A DNA stretch of 64,000 nt, taken from JANOMH01 sp031422295. GTDB taxonomy: Bacteria; Pseudomonadota; Alphaproteobacteria; Rhodobacterales; Rhodobacteraceae. How positions within the stretch are numbered: the first letter of the stretch is position 1; each line of letters starts with the position of its first letter. This document shows positions 9,842 to 18,175 of the stretch, piece by piece. The stretch is from the NCBI GenBank assembly GCA_031422295.1, contig JANOQM010000056.1, positions 62,001 through 126,000 on the forward strand, written 5' to 3'. Position numbers and translations under genes: made by a program. The notes under the pieces are model-generated. The model worked only from the letters and a program-made list of their open reading frames with translations. It made no database searches and had not been told where the DNA came from.

Positions 9842-10085
9842 TCAAGCTGGGTCTTCGTCAGAAACCCGTGCTGCTTTGACCCAGACGAACTGATTGTTCC
9901 ATGTGACCCTTCCGTCAGTGCCGGTCACTTCAGGCAGGGTGGCGGCCAGGGTTTTGCGGACAACTGCTTCACCCGCCCTGGGCAATGATGCGCTGCATAA
10001 CGCCCGCCGATGGAAATGCGCGAATTGCGGTTTTGGCATCTGGAAAGGTCAGCCCGGCAAAGATTTCCTCATCGCCGGAGCAGAC
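9842..10085 (-). pseudogene. Remnant of a class I SAM-dependent methyltransferase (C-terminal part)
   Basis: Reading the minus strand gives pieces in two frames: a first part with FPDAKTAIRAFPSAG and MQRIIAQGG, and a second with EAVVRKTLAA, then TDGRVTWNNQFVWVKA. This order resembles the last third of type 11 methyltransferases of alphaproteobacteria, where an AI..GE..VR.AL helix is followed by DG...NN.F....A. A frame change separates the two parts and no N-terminal Rossmann portion is found. The family call is from pattern memory and moderate. Confidence 0.4.
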
Positions 10086-10126
10086 CGCCGCCTTGGGCCG
10101 GCTTTTTCGGAATGGCACTCAGCGTC

Positions 10127-10490
10127 ATGCGCTTTGCGCTGACCGGTGTCGAAGACGGACAGATCTCTGGTATTTCTACCGACGATGCCTAGGTGATCCT
10201 GTTCCAACTGCGGGATCATCCGGCGCTAGATTTCTGGCTTGACGTGAACTACGCAGCGACTGCACCAGCCGCACGCGCGACGCTCAGCATCTTTGGTCTT
10301 GCCGAGGAGCCACATGGCAGGCTGACCCATCTGGTCGCAAGCGCCGGATCGCGCTAGCCAAGGACTTACCGCCGATCGCGCTACAGTGCCTTGCGGCTAT
10401 CGCCCTTGAGTGCGGCTTTGCGGACCAGAGCAGTTATAGGCTGTGTGCACGGGACCGAAAGCTTGTTTTGAACACGCGGGCCGCGAACAT
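10127..10490 (+). pseudogene. Remnant of an AraC-family transcriptional regulator
   Basis: From 10127 one frame gives an N-terminal segment ending in an in-frame TAG, then VILFQLRDHPALDFWLD, which resembles the sensor-domain start of AraC-type regulators. After a large internal loss, another frame gives RRIALAKDL and AAIALECGFADQSSYRL. The last part matches the second helix-turn-helix of the AraC family (IA..CGF.DQS.F.R). The stop codon, frame change and missing middle show it is dead. The normal protein would be about 290-300 residues. Confidence 0.6.
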
Positions 10491-10566
10491 GCGTCCTGAT
10501 AAAGCAATCCGCGGTTCTGGAATCCACCACAGTCTTAGGGTATCGGCCACCGAAGCGCCGTCAGCG

Positions 10567-11244
10567 TCAACCCACGGTAGCGGCCAGCCAATCCACCACA
10601 GCTGATGTCAGTTCGTCTGCTGGCAAGGGCGGGGCTTGCCTTGGATCGGTCCCGACAATTCCCCAAAGCGGCGAGCTTTGGTCGAAGCGGTCTTTGTCGT
10701 CGGCCATCTGGCTGAGCTGGGTAATATCCATTAGTTCGGCATCAATACCTTGCAGCAGGGTCGTTTCGAAAAGGCCTGCATGATCAGGCGGAAAACCGCG
10801 AATGTTGGCCCGGTTGACGGCAAGGGCACGCGCCCTTAGCGGCGGCCCAAGGGCGTTCCAGTCGGCGACGAGACGGTCTATCATGGCAAGCTGTTCGTCT
10901 GCGAAATGACCCGAGAATAATACGGCTTCGGCTACACCAAGATCGGACAGGCGGCGCAGGGTAAAGGTCAGAATCGCCTCGATTTCTATCGGCGTCGGCA
11001 TCATCACAGTCCAGGGAAACTGCCCGTGCCCGCCGCCGGTGCCATAGTAGAGCACCGGCCAGACCAGCCCCCTGGTCCGCTCGGCGGCACGCAGGCACAG
11101 GGCATGTGCGGTCAACGCATCAAGGCCTACGGGCAGGTGGTTGCAATGCCATTCGATGGTGCCAAGCGGCAGGTAGATCAGCGAGCGTTCGGCGAGAGCT
11201 GCCTCAATTTGATATGGTCGCAAGCGCTCTATTTGGCGGGTCAT
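10567..11244 (-). CDS. Creatininase/creatinine amidohydrolase family protein
   Basis: 225-residue protein of the creatininase family of metal-dependent amidohydrolases. The first metal-binding segment LGTIEWHCNHLPVGLDALTA carries the Glu, His and Asp expected there. A late DHAGLFETT segment matches the HAGxxETS motif. The middle motif, normally NGHGGN, reads SGHFADEQ, so substrate or metal handling may differ. The ATG at 11244 forms an ATGA overlap with the stop of the deleted aldo/keto reductase gene, which decides the start over an ATG at 11265 and shows the two were once coupled. The substrate is unknown; relatives include mycofactocin and riboflavin-pathway enzymes. Confidence 0.8.
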   Translation of the reverse strand: MTRQIERLRPYQIEAALAERSLIYLPLGTIEWHCNHLPVGLDALTAHALCLRAAERTRGLVWPVLYYGTGGGHGQFPWTVMMPTPIEIEAILTFTLRRLSDLGVAEAVLFSGHFADEQLAMIDRLVADWNALGPPLRARALAVNRANIRGFPPDHAGLFETTLLQGIDAELMDITQLSQMADDKDRFDQSSPLWGIVGTDPRQAPPLPADELTSAVVDWLAATVG

Positions 11245-11751
11245 TGGTAAAAGTTCCGTCCCCATTCATGGGCTGGCAGACGCGCCATCAGAGCGGCGGG
11301 AAAGGGGGTATTGTCCGAATAGCGGGTGTTCGTGTCCACCTCTTGCGGCGTTTTCATGCCGGGGATCAGCACGCTGACAGCCTCATGCGCCAGAACGAGG
11401 CGCATCGCGGCCTCGGCCAAGGTGCTGTAATAGGGTGCAACTTCCGCCTTCAATGCCGCACCGACGGGTCAGGGTTTCGGCGTTGGGCCAGACCGTGGGT
11501 TGCGCCTTGGTGGCGACATAGATCTTGCCCCCCGCCCATTGGCGCAGGGCTTGCCCAATCACCGTTTCCGAATGGCCTGCGCCGCATAATTCTGCCGTAT
11601 CGACGAAATTGAGCCGTTGCTCGAACGCGTACAGAAGCGTGCGGATTGATGCCACATCATCCACCGTGCCCCAGCTGCCGCCAATCTGCCACGCGCCAAA
11701 GCCGATCTCGGACACTTTCCAGCCGGTGCGACCGAAGTTCCTGTAGTGCAT
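11241..11751 (-). pseudogene. Aldo/keto reductase with large internal deletion
   Basis: The N-terminal part is intact: RTGWKVSEIGFGAWQIGG, then NFVDTAELCGAGHSE and KIYVATKA, the usual first three strands with the catalytic Asp. After TLTRR the frame changes, and the next recognisable part is the extreme C-terminus (AMRLVLAHEAVSVLIPGMKT). Roughly 150 residues of the barrel are missing, so no working enzyme can be made. It lies between the LacI-type regulator and the creatininase-family gene, and its stop overlaps the start of the latter. Confidence 0.85.
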
Positions 11752-11823
11752 CGCCTTCCCCCATTTCAGGAGGGGATAGGGCAGGGGCTCGGGCAGACGA
11801 AGGCCCGATATGATGGATTTGCA

Positions 11824-12864
11824 TCAGGCAGGCAGCGTTTCGGGCAGGTTCTTCGGCCCATAAAGCACGATGGGCACGGTCGAGACATAGGGCGGCACTG
11901 CATGGGTTGCGCCCTCAAACCCGAAATGATTCATCAGGACTTCCAGCGCATATTGGGCCTGCAGTTCGGGGTTTTGGTCGATGGTCAAGGTCATCAACCC
12001 GTCCCGCAAGGATTGATGGGTGACTGCGGTCAACTCGTGCCCGATAAAGTTCGGGCGCTGCGGCAGGATGTCGGCCAGTATGGCCGCGATCACACCTCGG
12101 TTCCCGGCCCCGGCGTTATAAATGCAGACTGTATCAGGGTGGCGGCGGAATGCCTCTTTCAGCTTGATCTCGGATATGTCCGGGTCATCACCGCCCCGGA
12201 CGATTTCAGCGATACCCAGATGCTGCACCTCGGCGGCCAGATGGCCCGTCAGGCCACGGATACGTTCAGAATGCGCCTGAAAGCCAATATGGTGGCACAG
12301 GATGACCACTTTGCCCGGTGTAGCGGCGGGTGGTGTCATCCGACCCAGAAAATAGCCCGCCGACCGACCCGCCTTGTAATGATCGGTCCCCGCATAAGCC
12401 AGCCGCGCCGACCCCGGCACATCCGAGATGATCGTCACCACGGGCCGGTTCTGCCGTGCCAGATCCCCGATGGTGCGGTGGATCAGCGGATCGTCAGGCG
12501 CATCGACGATGACGGCATCAAATTTGCCGCGCATCATTGCCTCTGCGATAGCCTCGGGGCTTTCGTATTTCAGAATGGAGCAATGGATCGAAATTGTCTT
12601 GTCGAGCCGCTGGGCAAGACGGCGCATTTCGACTGCCATGCGGGTGATAAGAGGGCGTTCAGGGCGCGCAAGAATGACATTCACACGTAATATGCGGTGA
12701 TGGCTGGATGGCAAAAGCCGTTTCAGCCCAAGTTCCCGCGCTGCATCAAGGACACGCTTGCGCACTGCTTCGCTGACATTGTCACGTTCGTTCAGCACCC
12801 GGTCTACCGTAGCGCTGCCCACACCAGCAAGGTCGGCGACATTTGAAAGTGTAATCCGGGCCAT
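11824..12864 (-). CDS. LacI-family transcriptional regulator
   Basis: 346-residue regulator. The N-terminal helix-turn-helix is ITLSNVADLAGVGSATVDRV, followed by the hinge region VRKRVLDAARELGLK, then a periplasmic-binding-protein-like sensor domain (FDAVIVDAP, GTDHYKAGRSAGYFLG, and FIGHELTAVTH near the end). Such proteins bind palindromic operators and release or bind DNA on binding a sugar or polyol. It is divergent from the hydroxylase-ABC transporter-dehydrogenase gene set, with an 18-bp palindrome 47 bases before its start. It is therefore the likely regulator of that set and of itself. Confidence 0.9.
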   Translation of the reverse strand: MARITLSNVADLAGVGSATVDRVLNERDNVSEAVRKRVLDAARELGLKRLLPSSHHRILRVNVILARPERPLITRMAVEMRRLAQRLDKTISIHCSILKYESPEAIAEAMMRGKFDAVIVDAPDDPLIHRTIGDLARQNRPVVTIISDVPGSARLAYAGTDHYKAGRSAGYFLGRMTPPAATPGKVVILCHHIGFQAHSERIRGLTGHLAAEVQHLGIAEIVRGGDDPDISEIKLKEAFRRHPDTVCIYNAGAGNRGVIAAILADILPQRPNFIGHELTAVTHQSLRDGLMTLTIDQNPELQAQYALEVLMNHFGFEGATHAVPPYVSTVPIVLYGPKNLPETLPA

Positions 12865-12910
12865 AAATTTTTGTTCTTTTTACGACGTGTTAAAAAGACA
12901 AACGCGCGTC

Positions 12911-12928
12911 TTGATTGAAATCAATCAA
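12911..12928. promoter_or_regulatory. Palindromic operator candidate between LacI gene and transporter gene set
   Basis: TTGATTGA, two bases, TCAATCAA: perfect 8-bp arms. It lies 47 bases upstream of the LacI-type gene and about 230 bases upstream of the divergent hydroxylase. A weaker repeat AAGAC/GTCTT overlaps its left side. The rest of 12929-13161 shows no further structure or gene. Confidence 0.5.
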
Positions 12929-13161
12929 CATAACCTGCGACATTCTGTCAACCCTTGCTAGGAGTCAGTCGTCGGGCAGTGAGGTGCCCTTAGGGGAATA
13001 ACCAAGAAAAGGTTGGATGGGCTGAGGTTCGGCGCGTTCGACCCCAAAGCAAAAGCAATGCGGGCGCCGCGCGTTCCGCAACATGCGGTTTGCACCTTTG
13101 GCCCCCTACGCACCTCGATCAACCCGGATGATAGAAACCTGTTCAACTGGCGTGGCAAGCG

Positions 13162-14175
13162 ATGGACGATCTGAAATACGGCAAGCGGAACAAGCGCGGC
13201 GATTTCGCGCCGAACACACCTTTGCAAGTGGCCCCGATCATCATCTGGCCGCCGCAACCGCTGAAACTGCTGCGCTGGCTGCCGCATTACATCCTGCCGT
13301 GGAACTTGCTGTTCATGGGTTTTGCGGCGGTGATCTGGTTCTACCTGACGCCCTCAAAGGAAACCCTACAAACCCTTGACTGGCGCTGGATCGGCTTCAT
13401 TCTCATCCGCAATGCCGCATTGGTTTTCCTGTTCTACGGTGCCATGGAACTGCGCCTGTATGTCCGCCGCGACCAAGGGAACCGTTTCAAGTTCAACGGG
13501 CTTTTCCCGGCTGACAAGAAATCGGACGTGTTTCTGTTCGGCAGCCAGAACATCGACAACATGATCCGCAGCTTTGGCACCGGCGTGCCGATCTGGACCG
13601 CCTACGAGGTTGGGATGCTCTATGCTTGGGCGCATGGTTGGGGTCCATGGACCACATTCGCCGACCACCCTTGGGCGTTGATCGCCTTGCTGGCCATCAT
13701 CCCGCTATTTCACGAGGCGCATTTCTATTTCATTCACCGCCTGATCCACACGCCGTTTTTGTATAAATGGGTGCACTCGGTCCACCATAATTCGGTCAAC
13801 CCCAGCCCGTGGTCAAGTCTGTCGATGCATCCGGTCGAACACCTGCTATACTGGTCGGATATCCTGATCCATCTGGTGCTGCCCTCGCATCCATTGCTTG
13901 TGCTCTATCACCTGCAAGTCACCGGAACCGGGGCTGTGGTAGGGCATGTCGGGTTTGATAAAATCGAAGTGGGGCAGACCGCTTTCGACAGCCATGCCTA
14001 CTCCCATTATTTGCATCACAAGCATTTCGAGGTGAACTATTCCGACGGTATGGTGCCGTTTGATCGCTGGTTTGGCAGCTGGCACGACGGGTCGGCCGAG
14101 GGCGAGGCCCGGATGGACGCCCGCTACCAGCGCAAGCTGGCCAAGATAAACGCAAAGACTGCTTCGGGCCGCTAG
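13162..14175 (+). CDS. Sterol desaturase/fatty acid hydroxylase family membrane protein
   Basis: 337-residue integral membrane diiron enzyme candidate. Three hydrophobic segments precede the histidine clusters: HEAHFYFIHRLIHT, then WVHSVHHNS, and a late HYLHHKHFEVNY. These are the His boxes that bind two irons in the sterol desaturase/fatty acid hydroxylase family, which hydroxylates or desaturates lipids or carotenoids. No strong ribosome site precedes the ATG. It is the first gene after the LacI operator region, with the ABC transporter binding protein starting 110 bases downstream. A lipid-type hydroxylase heading a sugar-uptake set is unusual, so it may be an independent unit. Confidence 0.8.
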   Translation: MDDLKYGKRNKRGDFAPNTPLQVAPIIIWPPQPLKLLRWLPHYILPWNLLFMGFAAVIWFYLTPSKETLQTLDWRWIGFILIRNAALVFLFYGAMELRLYVRRDQGNRFKFNGLFPADKKSDVFLFGSQNIDNMIRSFGTGVPIWTAYEVGMLYAWAHGWGPWTTFADHPWALIALLAIIPLFHEAHFYFIHRLIHTPFLYKWVHSVHHNSVNPSPWSSLSMHPVEHLLYWSDILIHLVLPSHPLLVLYHLQVTGTGAVVGHVGFDKIEVGQTAFDSHAYSHYLHHKHFEVNYSDGMVPFDRWFGSWHDGSAEGEARMDARYQRKLAKINAKTASGR

Positions 14176-14285
14176 ACCCGCCCCCCAAAAGTGCCGTGCC
14201 GGGGAGGAGACCCATGGCCCGCACCCTGACGACGCAACACCAACCAAATACCGCCAATCGGCGGCAACACGGAGGAAACGCTACT

Positions 14286-15266
14286 ATGAAAATCCTGAAA
14301 TCCACGGTGAAAACGGCGCTGGCTGCGTCCGTTCTTGCGCTGTGCGCCTCGGCCGTTCTGGCCCAGGGCGTCACCATCGCAGTGGTCGGTGGCAGGGCGG
14401 ATGATCCGTTCTTTGCCAAGGTCAAGCGCGGCATTGATGATGCGACCCTTGTGGTCGAGGCGCATGGCGGCACGGTCAACTACCTGATGTTGCAGACCTA
14501 TGACAATATCGGCGGCGATGCGGCCAATCTGGTGCGTACAGCGATTGCCCAAGGTGCGTCAGTGATCGCCGTGCCAAACTGGGTGCCTGAGGCGCAGGAC
14601 GAGGCAATTCTTGCCGCTATGGAAGCTGGTATTCCGGTCATTCTGTATAACTCGGGCGGCGCCGAAAAAGCTGCCGAACTGGGGGCCATCAACTATATCG
14701 GCAACGAAGAATACCCCGCCGGTCTGGCTGCGGGCAATTACTTCGGCACCCATGACGCGATGAATGTGATCTGCGTGAACACGGTACCGGGGGCGCAGAA
14801 CCTGGAAGACCGCTGCCGTGGCGTATCTGACGGCATCGTCGCCATCGGAGGTGTGTCCACCCAACTGCCGCTGCCCGCCTCGGCCTTTGGTGACCCGGTT
14901 GCCGTGGCCGAAGCGATCAAGGCCACGTTGCTGACCGATCCCACCATTGACGGGGTCATCACCATTTCCGCAGGTGATGCCAATTCGGCAGCGACTGGGA
15001 TTGAACAGGCGGGTGTCACCGCCACGGTCGCGTTGGCGTCGTTCGATATGGACGGGGCCGGTTTGGACCGGATCGCTGCGGGCACGCAGCTGTTCGCAGT
15101 GGACCAGCAGCCGTGGCTGCAAGGCTTCCTCGCCGTGTCGATGGCCGATGCCTATGTCAGCTTTGGCACGGCGATTGCCTCGGCTCCGGTGCTGACCGGA
15201 CCGGGGATTGTGGATGCGGCCAATGTGGCCGCCACTCTCGCAGGCGCTGCGGCGGGCTATCGGTAG
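14286..15266 (+). CDS. Sugar/polyol ABC transporter substrate-binding protein
   Basis: 326-residue periplasmic binding protein. A Sec signal peptide occupies about residues 1-28, ending ASAVLAQG. The mature part begins VTIAVVGGRADDPFFAKVKRG, the first strand and helix of the ribose-binding-protein fold, and the second lobe has DGVITISAGDANSA. The ATG at 14286 is preceded by GGAGGAA, and the signal peptide begins there, so the longer reading from 14196 is rejected. It is followed by a 12-bp hairpin and then the permease and ATPase, the usual way of making more binding protein than membrane parts. The ligand is probably a sugar or cyclitol, given the downstream enzymes. Confidence 0.9.
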   Translation: MKILKSTVKTALAASVLALCASAVLAQGVTIAVVGGRADDPFFAKVKRGIDDATLVVEAHGGTVNYLMLQTYDNIGGDAANLVRTAIAQGASVIAVPNWVPEAQDEAILAAMEAGIPVILYNSGGAEKAAELGAINYIGNEEYPAGLAAGNYFGTHDAMNVICVNTVPGAQNLEDRCRGVSDGIVAIGGVSTQLPLPASAFGDPVAVAEAIKATLLTDPTIDGVITISAGDANSAATGIEQAGVTATVALASFDMDGAGLDRIAAGTQLFAVDQQPWLQGFLAVSMADAYVSFGTAIASAPVLTGPGIVDAANVAATLAGAAAGYR

Positions 15267-15272
15267 GTTTAA

Positions 15273-15302
15273 GTCCGGCCCCCGGAGTGTCGGGGGCCGG
15301 AC
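15273..15302 (+). terminator. Intercistronic stem-loop after the binding-protein gene
   Basis: A perfect 12-bp stem (GTCCGGCCCCCG with CGGGGGCCGGAC) and a 6-base loop, without a T-run. It lies 7 bases after the binding-protein stop and 23 before the permease. It probably stabilises the upstream message or partly terminates transcription. Confidence 0.75.
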
Positions 15303-15324
15303 ATAACTGTTCAAAGGCAGCATC

Positions 15325-16344
15325 ATGACCAGCGACACCCCACGATTTTCCATCGGCAGCCTGCTGCGCCGCCCCGAGACCGGGTCGTTTCTGGGTCTGG
15401 CCGCGGTATTCATTTTCTTCTGGATTTTTGGCGGTGCCAAATTCGCCTCGCCATCCGGGGCGGCCGGCTGGCTGAATGTCGCGGCATCTTTGGGGATCGT
15501 CGCCATCCCGATCGGGTTGCTGATGATCGCGGGGGAACTGGACATCTCGATCGGTTCGCTGATTCCGGCGGGGTCAATGACGGTGGCCATCACCTCGGGC
15601 TACTTCGAATTGCCCATCATGCTGGGCATTGGCGCCGCCTTGGGGCTTGGTGGATTAGTGGGTTTTATCAATGGGATGCTGGTGGTCCGCACGGCTGTCC
15701 CGTCGTTCATCGTGACATTGGGAACACTATTTGCGGTGGCGGGGTTGTTGCTGGGCCTGTCCGTCCTGATCACTGGCACCACCTCGGTCTCGATTCAGGC
15801 CGGGCCGACGGCGAAATGGCTGCTGGGCCAATTCATCGGCGGGGTCTATCAGGTGACGATCTTTTGGTGGATCGCAGTGGCCTTGTGTTTCGGCTTTATC
15901 CTGCATTTCACCCGCTATGGAAACTGGATTTTGGCGATGGGCGGCGACAAGGTTTCGGCGCGCAATGCTGGCATTCCGACTGAACGCATGACCATTATCC
16001 TGTTCATGTGCAGCGGTGTCTGTGCCACCTTTGTCGGGCTCAGCCAGGCCATTCTGTACAATTCTGCCCAAGTTTCTGCAGGTCAGTCCTACATCTTCAA
16101 CGCCATCATTTCGGTCGTCGTGGGTGGAGTGCTTTTGACCGGCGGATATGGGTCGGTCGTGGGTATCGTACTGGGGACCATGACCTTTGCTATCGTCAAC
16201 CAGGGCATCTACTACACCCCGTTTGACGCCAATTGGGCCAGTCTGATCATAGGTGTGCTGTTGTTGCTAGCCGTGCTGATGAACAATACGTTCCGCAAGA
16301 TGGCGCTGTCCTACGTCCCCAAGAAAAAGGAGGCGCGGCCATGA
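15325..16344 (+). CDS. Sugar ABC transporter permease (RbsC-like)
   Basis: 339-residue permease of the same importer. It has about nine hydrophobic segments, with LDISIGSLIPAG and [13 protein letters not shown] (family positions corresponding to the IDLSVG and PSFIVTLG segments of ribose/xylose permeases). The last part has GGVLLTGGYGSVVGIVLG. The stop overlaps the ATP-binding gene start in an ATGA arrangement. Its relation to the xylose permease at the start of the window is only at family level, so this is a second, separate sugar importer. Confidence 0.9.
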   Translation: MTSDTPRFSIGSLLRRPETGSFLGLAAVFIFFWIFGGAKFASPSGAAGWLNVAASLGIVAIPIGLLMIAGELDISIGSLIPAGSMTVAITSGYFELPIMLGIGAALGLGGLVGFINGMLVVRTAVPSFIVTLGTLFAVAGLLLGLSVLITGTTSVSIQAGPTAKWLLGQFIGGVYQVTIFWWIAVALCFGFILHFTRYGNWILAMGGDKVSARNAGIPTERMTIILFMCSGVCATFVGLSQAILYNSAQVSAGQSYIFNAIISVVVGGVLLTGGYGSVVGIVLGTMTFAIVNQGIYYTPFDANWASLIIGVLLLLAVLMNNTFRKMALSYVPKKKEARP

Positions 16345-17156
16345 CCACACCGATCCTGAAATTGTCGGATATCAACAAAAGCTTTGGCCCCATCGATGTG
16401 CTGCACGACATCAACCTTGAGGTCCGTGCAGGCGAGGTTTTGTGCCTGTTGGGCGATAATGGGGCGGGTAAATCGACACTGATCAAAATCCTGTCCGGCG
16501 TGTATCAGCCATCCTCGGGCACTATCGAGATGCAAGGCCAGCCGGAAGTGTTCGCCACACCACGCGCCGCCGCCGAACATGGCATCGCAACGGTCCACCA
16601 GTTTGGCGGGACATTTCCACTGATGTCCATCGGTCGGTCATTCTTTGTCGGCGTTGAGCCGACCAAGGGCTGGGGTCCGTTCAAAGTGTTTGACCGCCAG
16701 ACAGCAAACACTCTTGCGGTTAAGGCGGTGCAAAGCCTTGGCATCACCCGGATCACCGATGGCGACCGTCTGGTCGGCGGTTTGTCGGGGGGCGAGCGAC
16801 AGTCCCTCGCCATCGCCCGGGCTGTTCATTTCGGTGCACGTGTCCTGATCCTGGACGAACCCACGGCGGCCCTGGGTGTCAAGCAGGCGTCACATGTCCT
16901 GCGCATCGTCAATGAGGCCAAGAAACGCGGCCTGGCGGTGATCTTCATCACCCATCAGGTGATGCACGCCATGGCGGTGGGCGACCATTTCGCCGTGCTG
17001 ATCCGGGGGGCCATCGCCGCCGATTTCCGCAAAGGTGAAAAGAGCCGCGAAGAGATTACCGATCTTATGGCGGGCGGCGAGACAATGGCCGAACTGGAGG
17101 CCCAGATCGACACCTATATGGATGCGCACAGCGGCCATGCGCCGCAACCTGCATGA
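16341..17156 (+). CDS. Sugar ABC transporter ATP-binding protein
   Basis: 271-residue single-domain ABC ATPase. Walker A GDNGAGKS lies at residues 38-45, the signature LSGGERQ at about 148-154 and Walker B VLILDEP at about 168-174. The ATG at 16341 overlaps the permease stop (ATGA) and is preceded by AAGGAGG; a longer frame from 16233 lies inside the permease gene and is rejected. It ends in an ATGA overlap with the dehydrogenase gene, so transporter and enzymes form one operon. Confidence 0.92.
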   Translation: MTTPILKLSDINKSFGPIDVLHDINLEVRAGEVLCLLGDNGAGKSTLIKILSGVYQPSSGTIEMQGQPEVFATPRAAAEHGIATVHQFGGTFPLMSIGRSFFVGVEPTKGWGPFKVFDRQTANTLAVKAVQSLGITRITDGDRLVGGLSGGERQSLAIARAVHFGARVLILDEPTAALGVKQASHVLRIVNEAKKRGLAVIFITHQVMHAMAVGDHFAVLIRGAIAADFRKGEKSREEITDLMAGGETMAELEAQIDTYMDAHSGHAPQPA

Positions 17157-18175
17157 CCATTCGCATCGCCGTGATTGGCGCGGGGGTCATGGGCCGCGAT
17201 CATGCCCGCATCTTTGCCGAGGATTTGCCGGGCACAACGCTGCAAGTGGTCTGTGACGCATCCGCGCCGCGTGCCCGCGCCGTGGCCGAGGCCTTTGGAG
17301 CGCTGGATGTGACCACTGACGCCGCCACCGTGATTTTACGGGCGGATGTGGATGCAGTCGTCATTGCCAGCCCGGATGTCACCCATGCGCCGCTGGCGCT
17401 GGCCTGCATTGCGGCGGGCAAGCCGGTTCTGTGCGAAAAGCCGTTGTCGCAATCGTCAGCCGAATGCTTGGCCGTGATTGGCGCTGAAATGGCATCGGGC
17501 CGCCGGTTTATCCAGCTGGGTTTCATGCGCCGGTTTGACCAGTCCTATGCTGAAATGAAGGCGGCACTGGACGACGGGTCATTGGGCCGCGCGTTGATGA
17601 TGCACAACTTTCACCGCAACGTCGAAACCCCTGCCGCCGATTTTACCGCCGATATGGCCATCACCAATTCGGCGCCGCATGAATTTGACGTCGCGCGTTT
17701 CGTCCTCGGCCAGGATTATACCGCGATTTCCGCGTTCAAACCCACACGCGAGGGTAAACTGGTCGGCCCGGTGTTCATGGTGCTGGAAACCACCTTAGGA
17801 CAGTTGGTCAACATCGAGATCAACAATAACGCCGCCTATGGCTATGACGTCCGCGCTGAACTGGTGGCAGAGGGCGGATGCGTGGCGATGAACCCGGTGG
17901 CCTATACCCGCCGTGACGCTGCCCTGCGCGCCAGCACCAGCTACGACAGCGACTGGCGCGGTCGTTATGCCGCGGCGTATTTGCGGCAGAACAAGGCCTT
18001 CCTGCATTTCGTGCGCAGCGGGGCATTCCCGCCTATCGCGGCGGATGCCTGGGATGGTTATGCCGCCACGATCGTGGCCGAAACCGGGGTGCGCGCATTG
18101 CGCGAGGGCCACAGAATGCCCGTCAATATGATTGAAAAACCGGCATTTTATGACCGGACAGAGGATGCAAAATGA
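17153..18175 (+). CDS. Gfo/Idh/MocA-family NAD(P)-dependent dehydrogenase (inositol dehydrogenase-like)
   Basis: 340-residue oxidoreductase. The N-terminal dinucleotide fold begins RIAVIGAGVMGRDHARIF, followed by VVIASPDVTHAPLALA and the family motif CEKPLSQS. The C-terminal alpha/beta substrate domain has ITNSAPHEFDVARFVLG. Such enzymes oxidise sugars or cyclitols, for example myo- or scyllo-inositol. It has four-base overlaps with the ABC ATPase upstream and the TIM-barrel isomerase downstream. The pair dehydrogenase plus isomerase fits stepwise conversion of the imported ligand; the exact substrate is not readable. Confidence 0.88.
   Translation: MTIRIAVIGAGVMGRDHARIFAEDLPGTTLQVVCDASAPRARAVAEAFGALDVTTDAATVILRADVDAVVIASPDVTHAPLALACIAAGKPVLCEKPLSQSSAECLAVIGAEMASGRRFIQLGFMRRFDQSYAEMKAALDDGSLGRALMMHNFHRNVETPAADFTADMAITNSAPHEFDVARFVLGQDYTAISAFKPTREGKLVGPVFMVLETTLGQLVNIEINNNAAYGYDVRAELVAEGGCVAMNPVAYTRRDAALRASTSYDSDWRGRYAAAYLRQNKAFLHFVRSGAFPPIAADAWDGYAATIVAETGVRALREGHRMPVNMIEKPAFYDRTEDAK

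Noticed and set aside
11746..12690. Long plus-strand open frame of 314 residues
   Set aside because: It is antisense to the LacI-family gene, which has clear domains; composition shows no family pattern.
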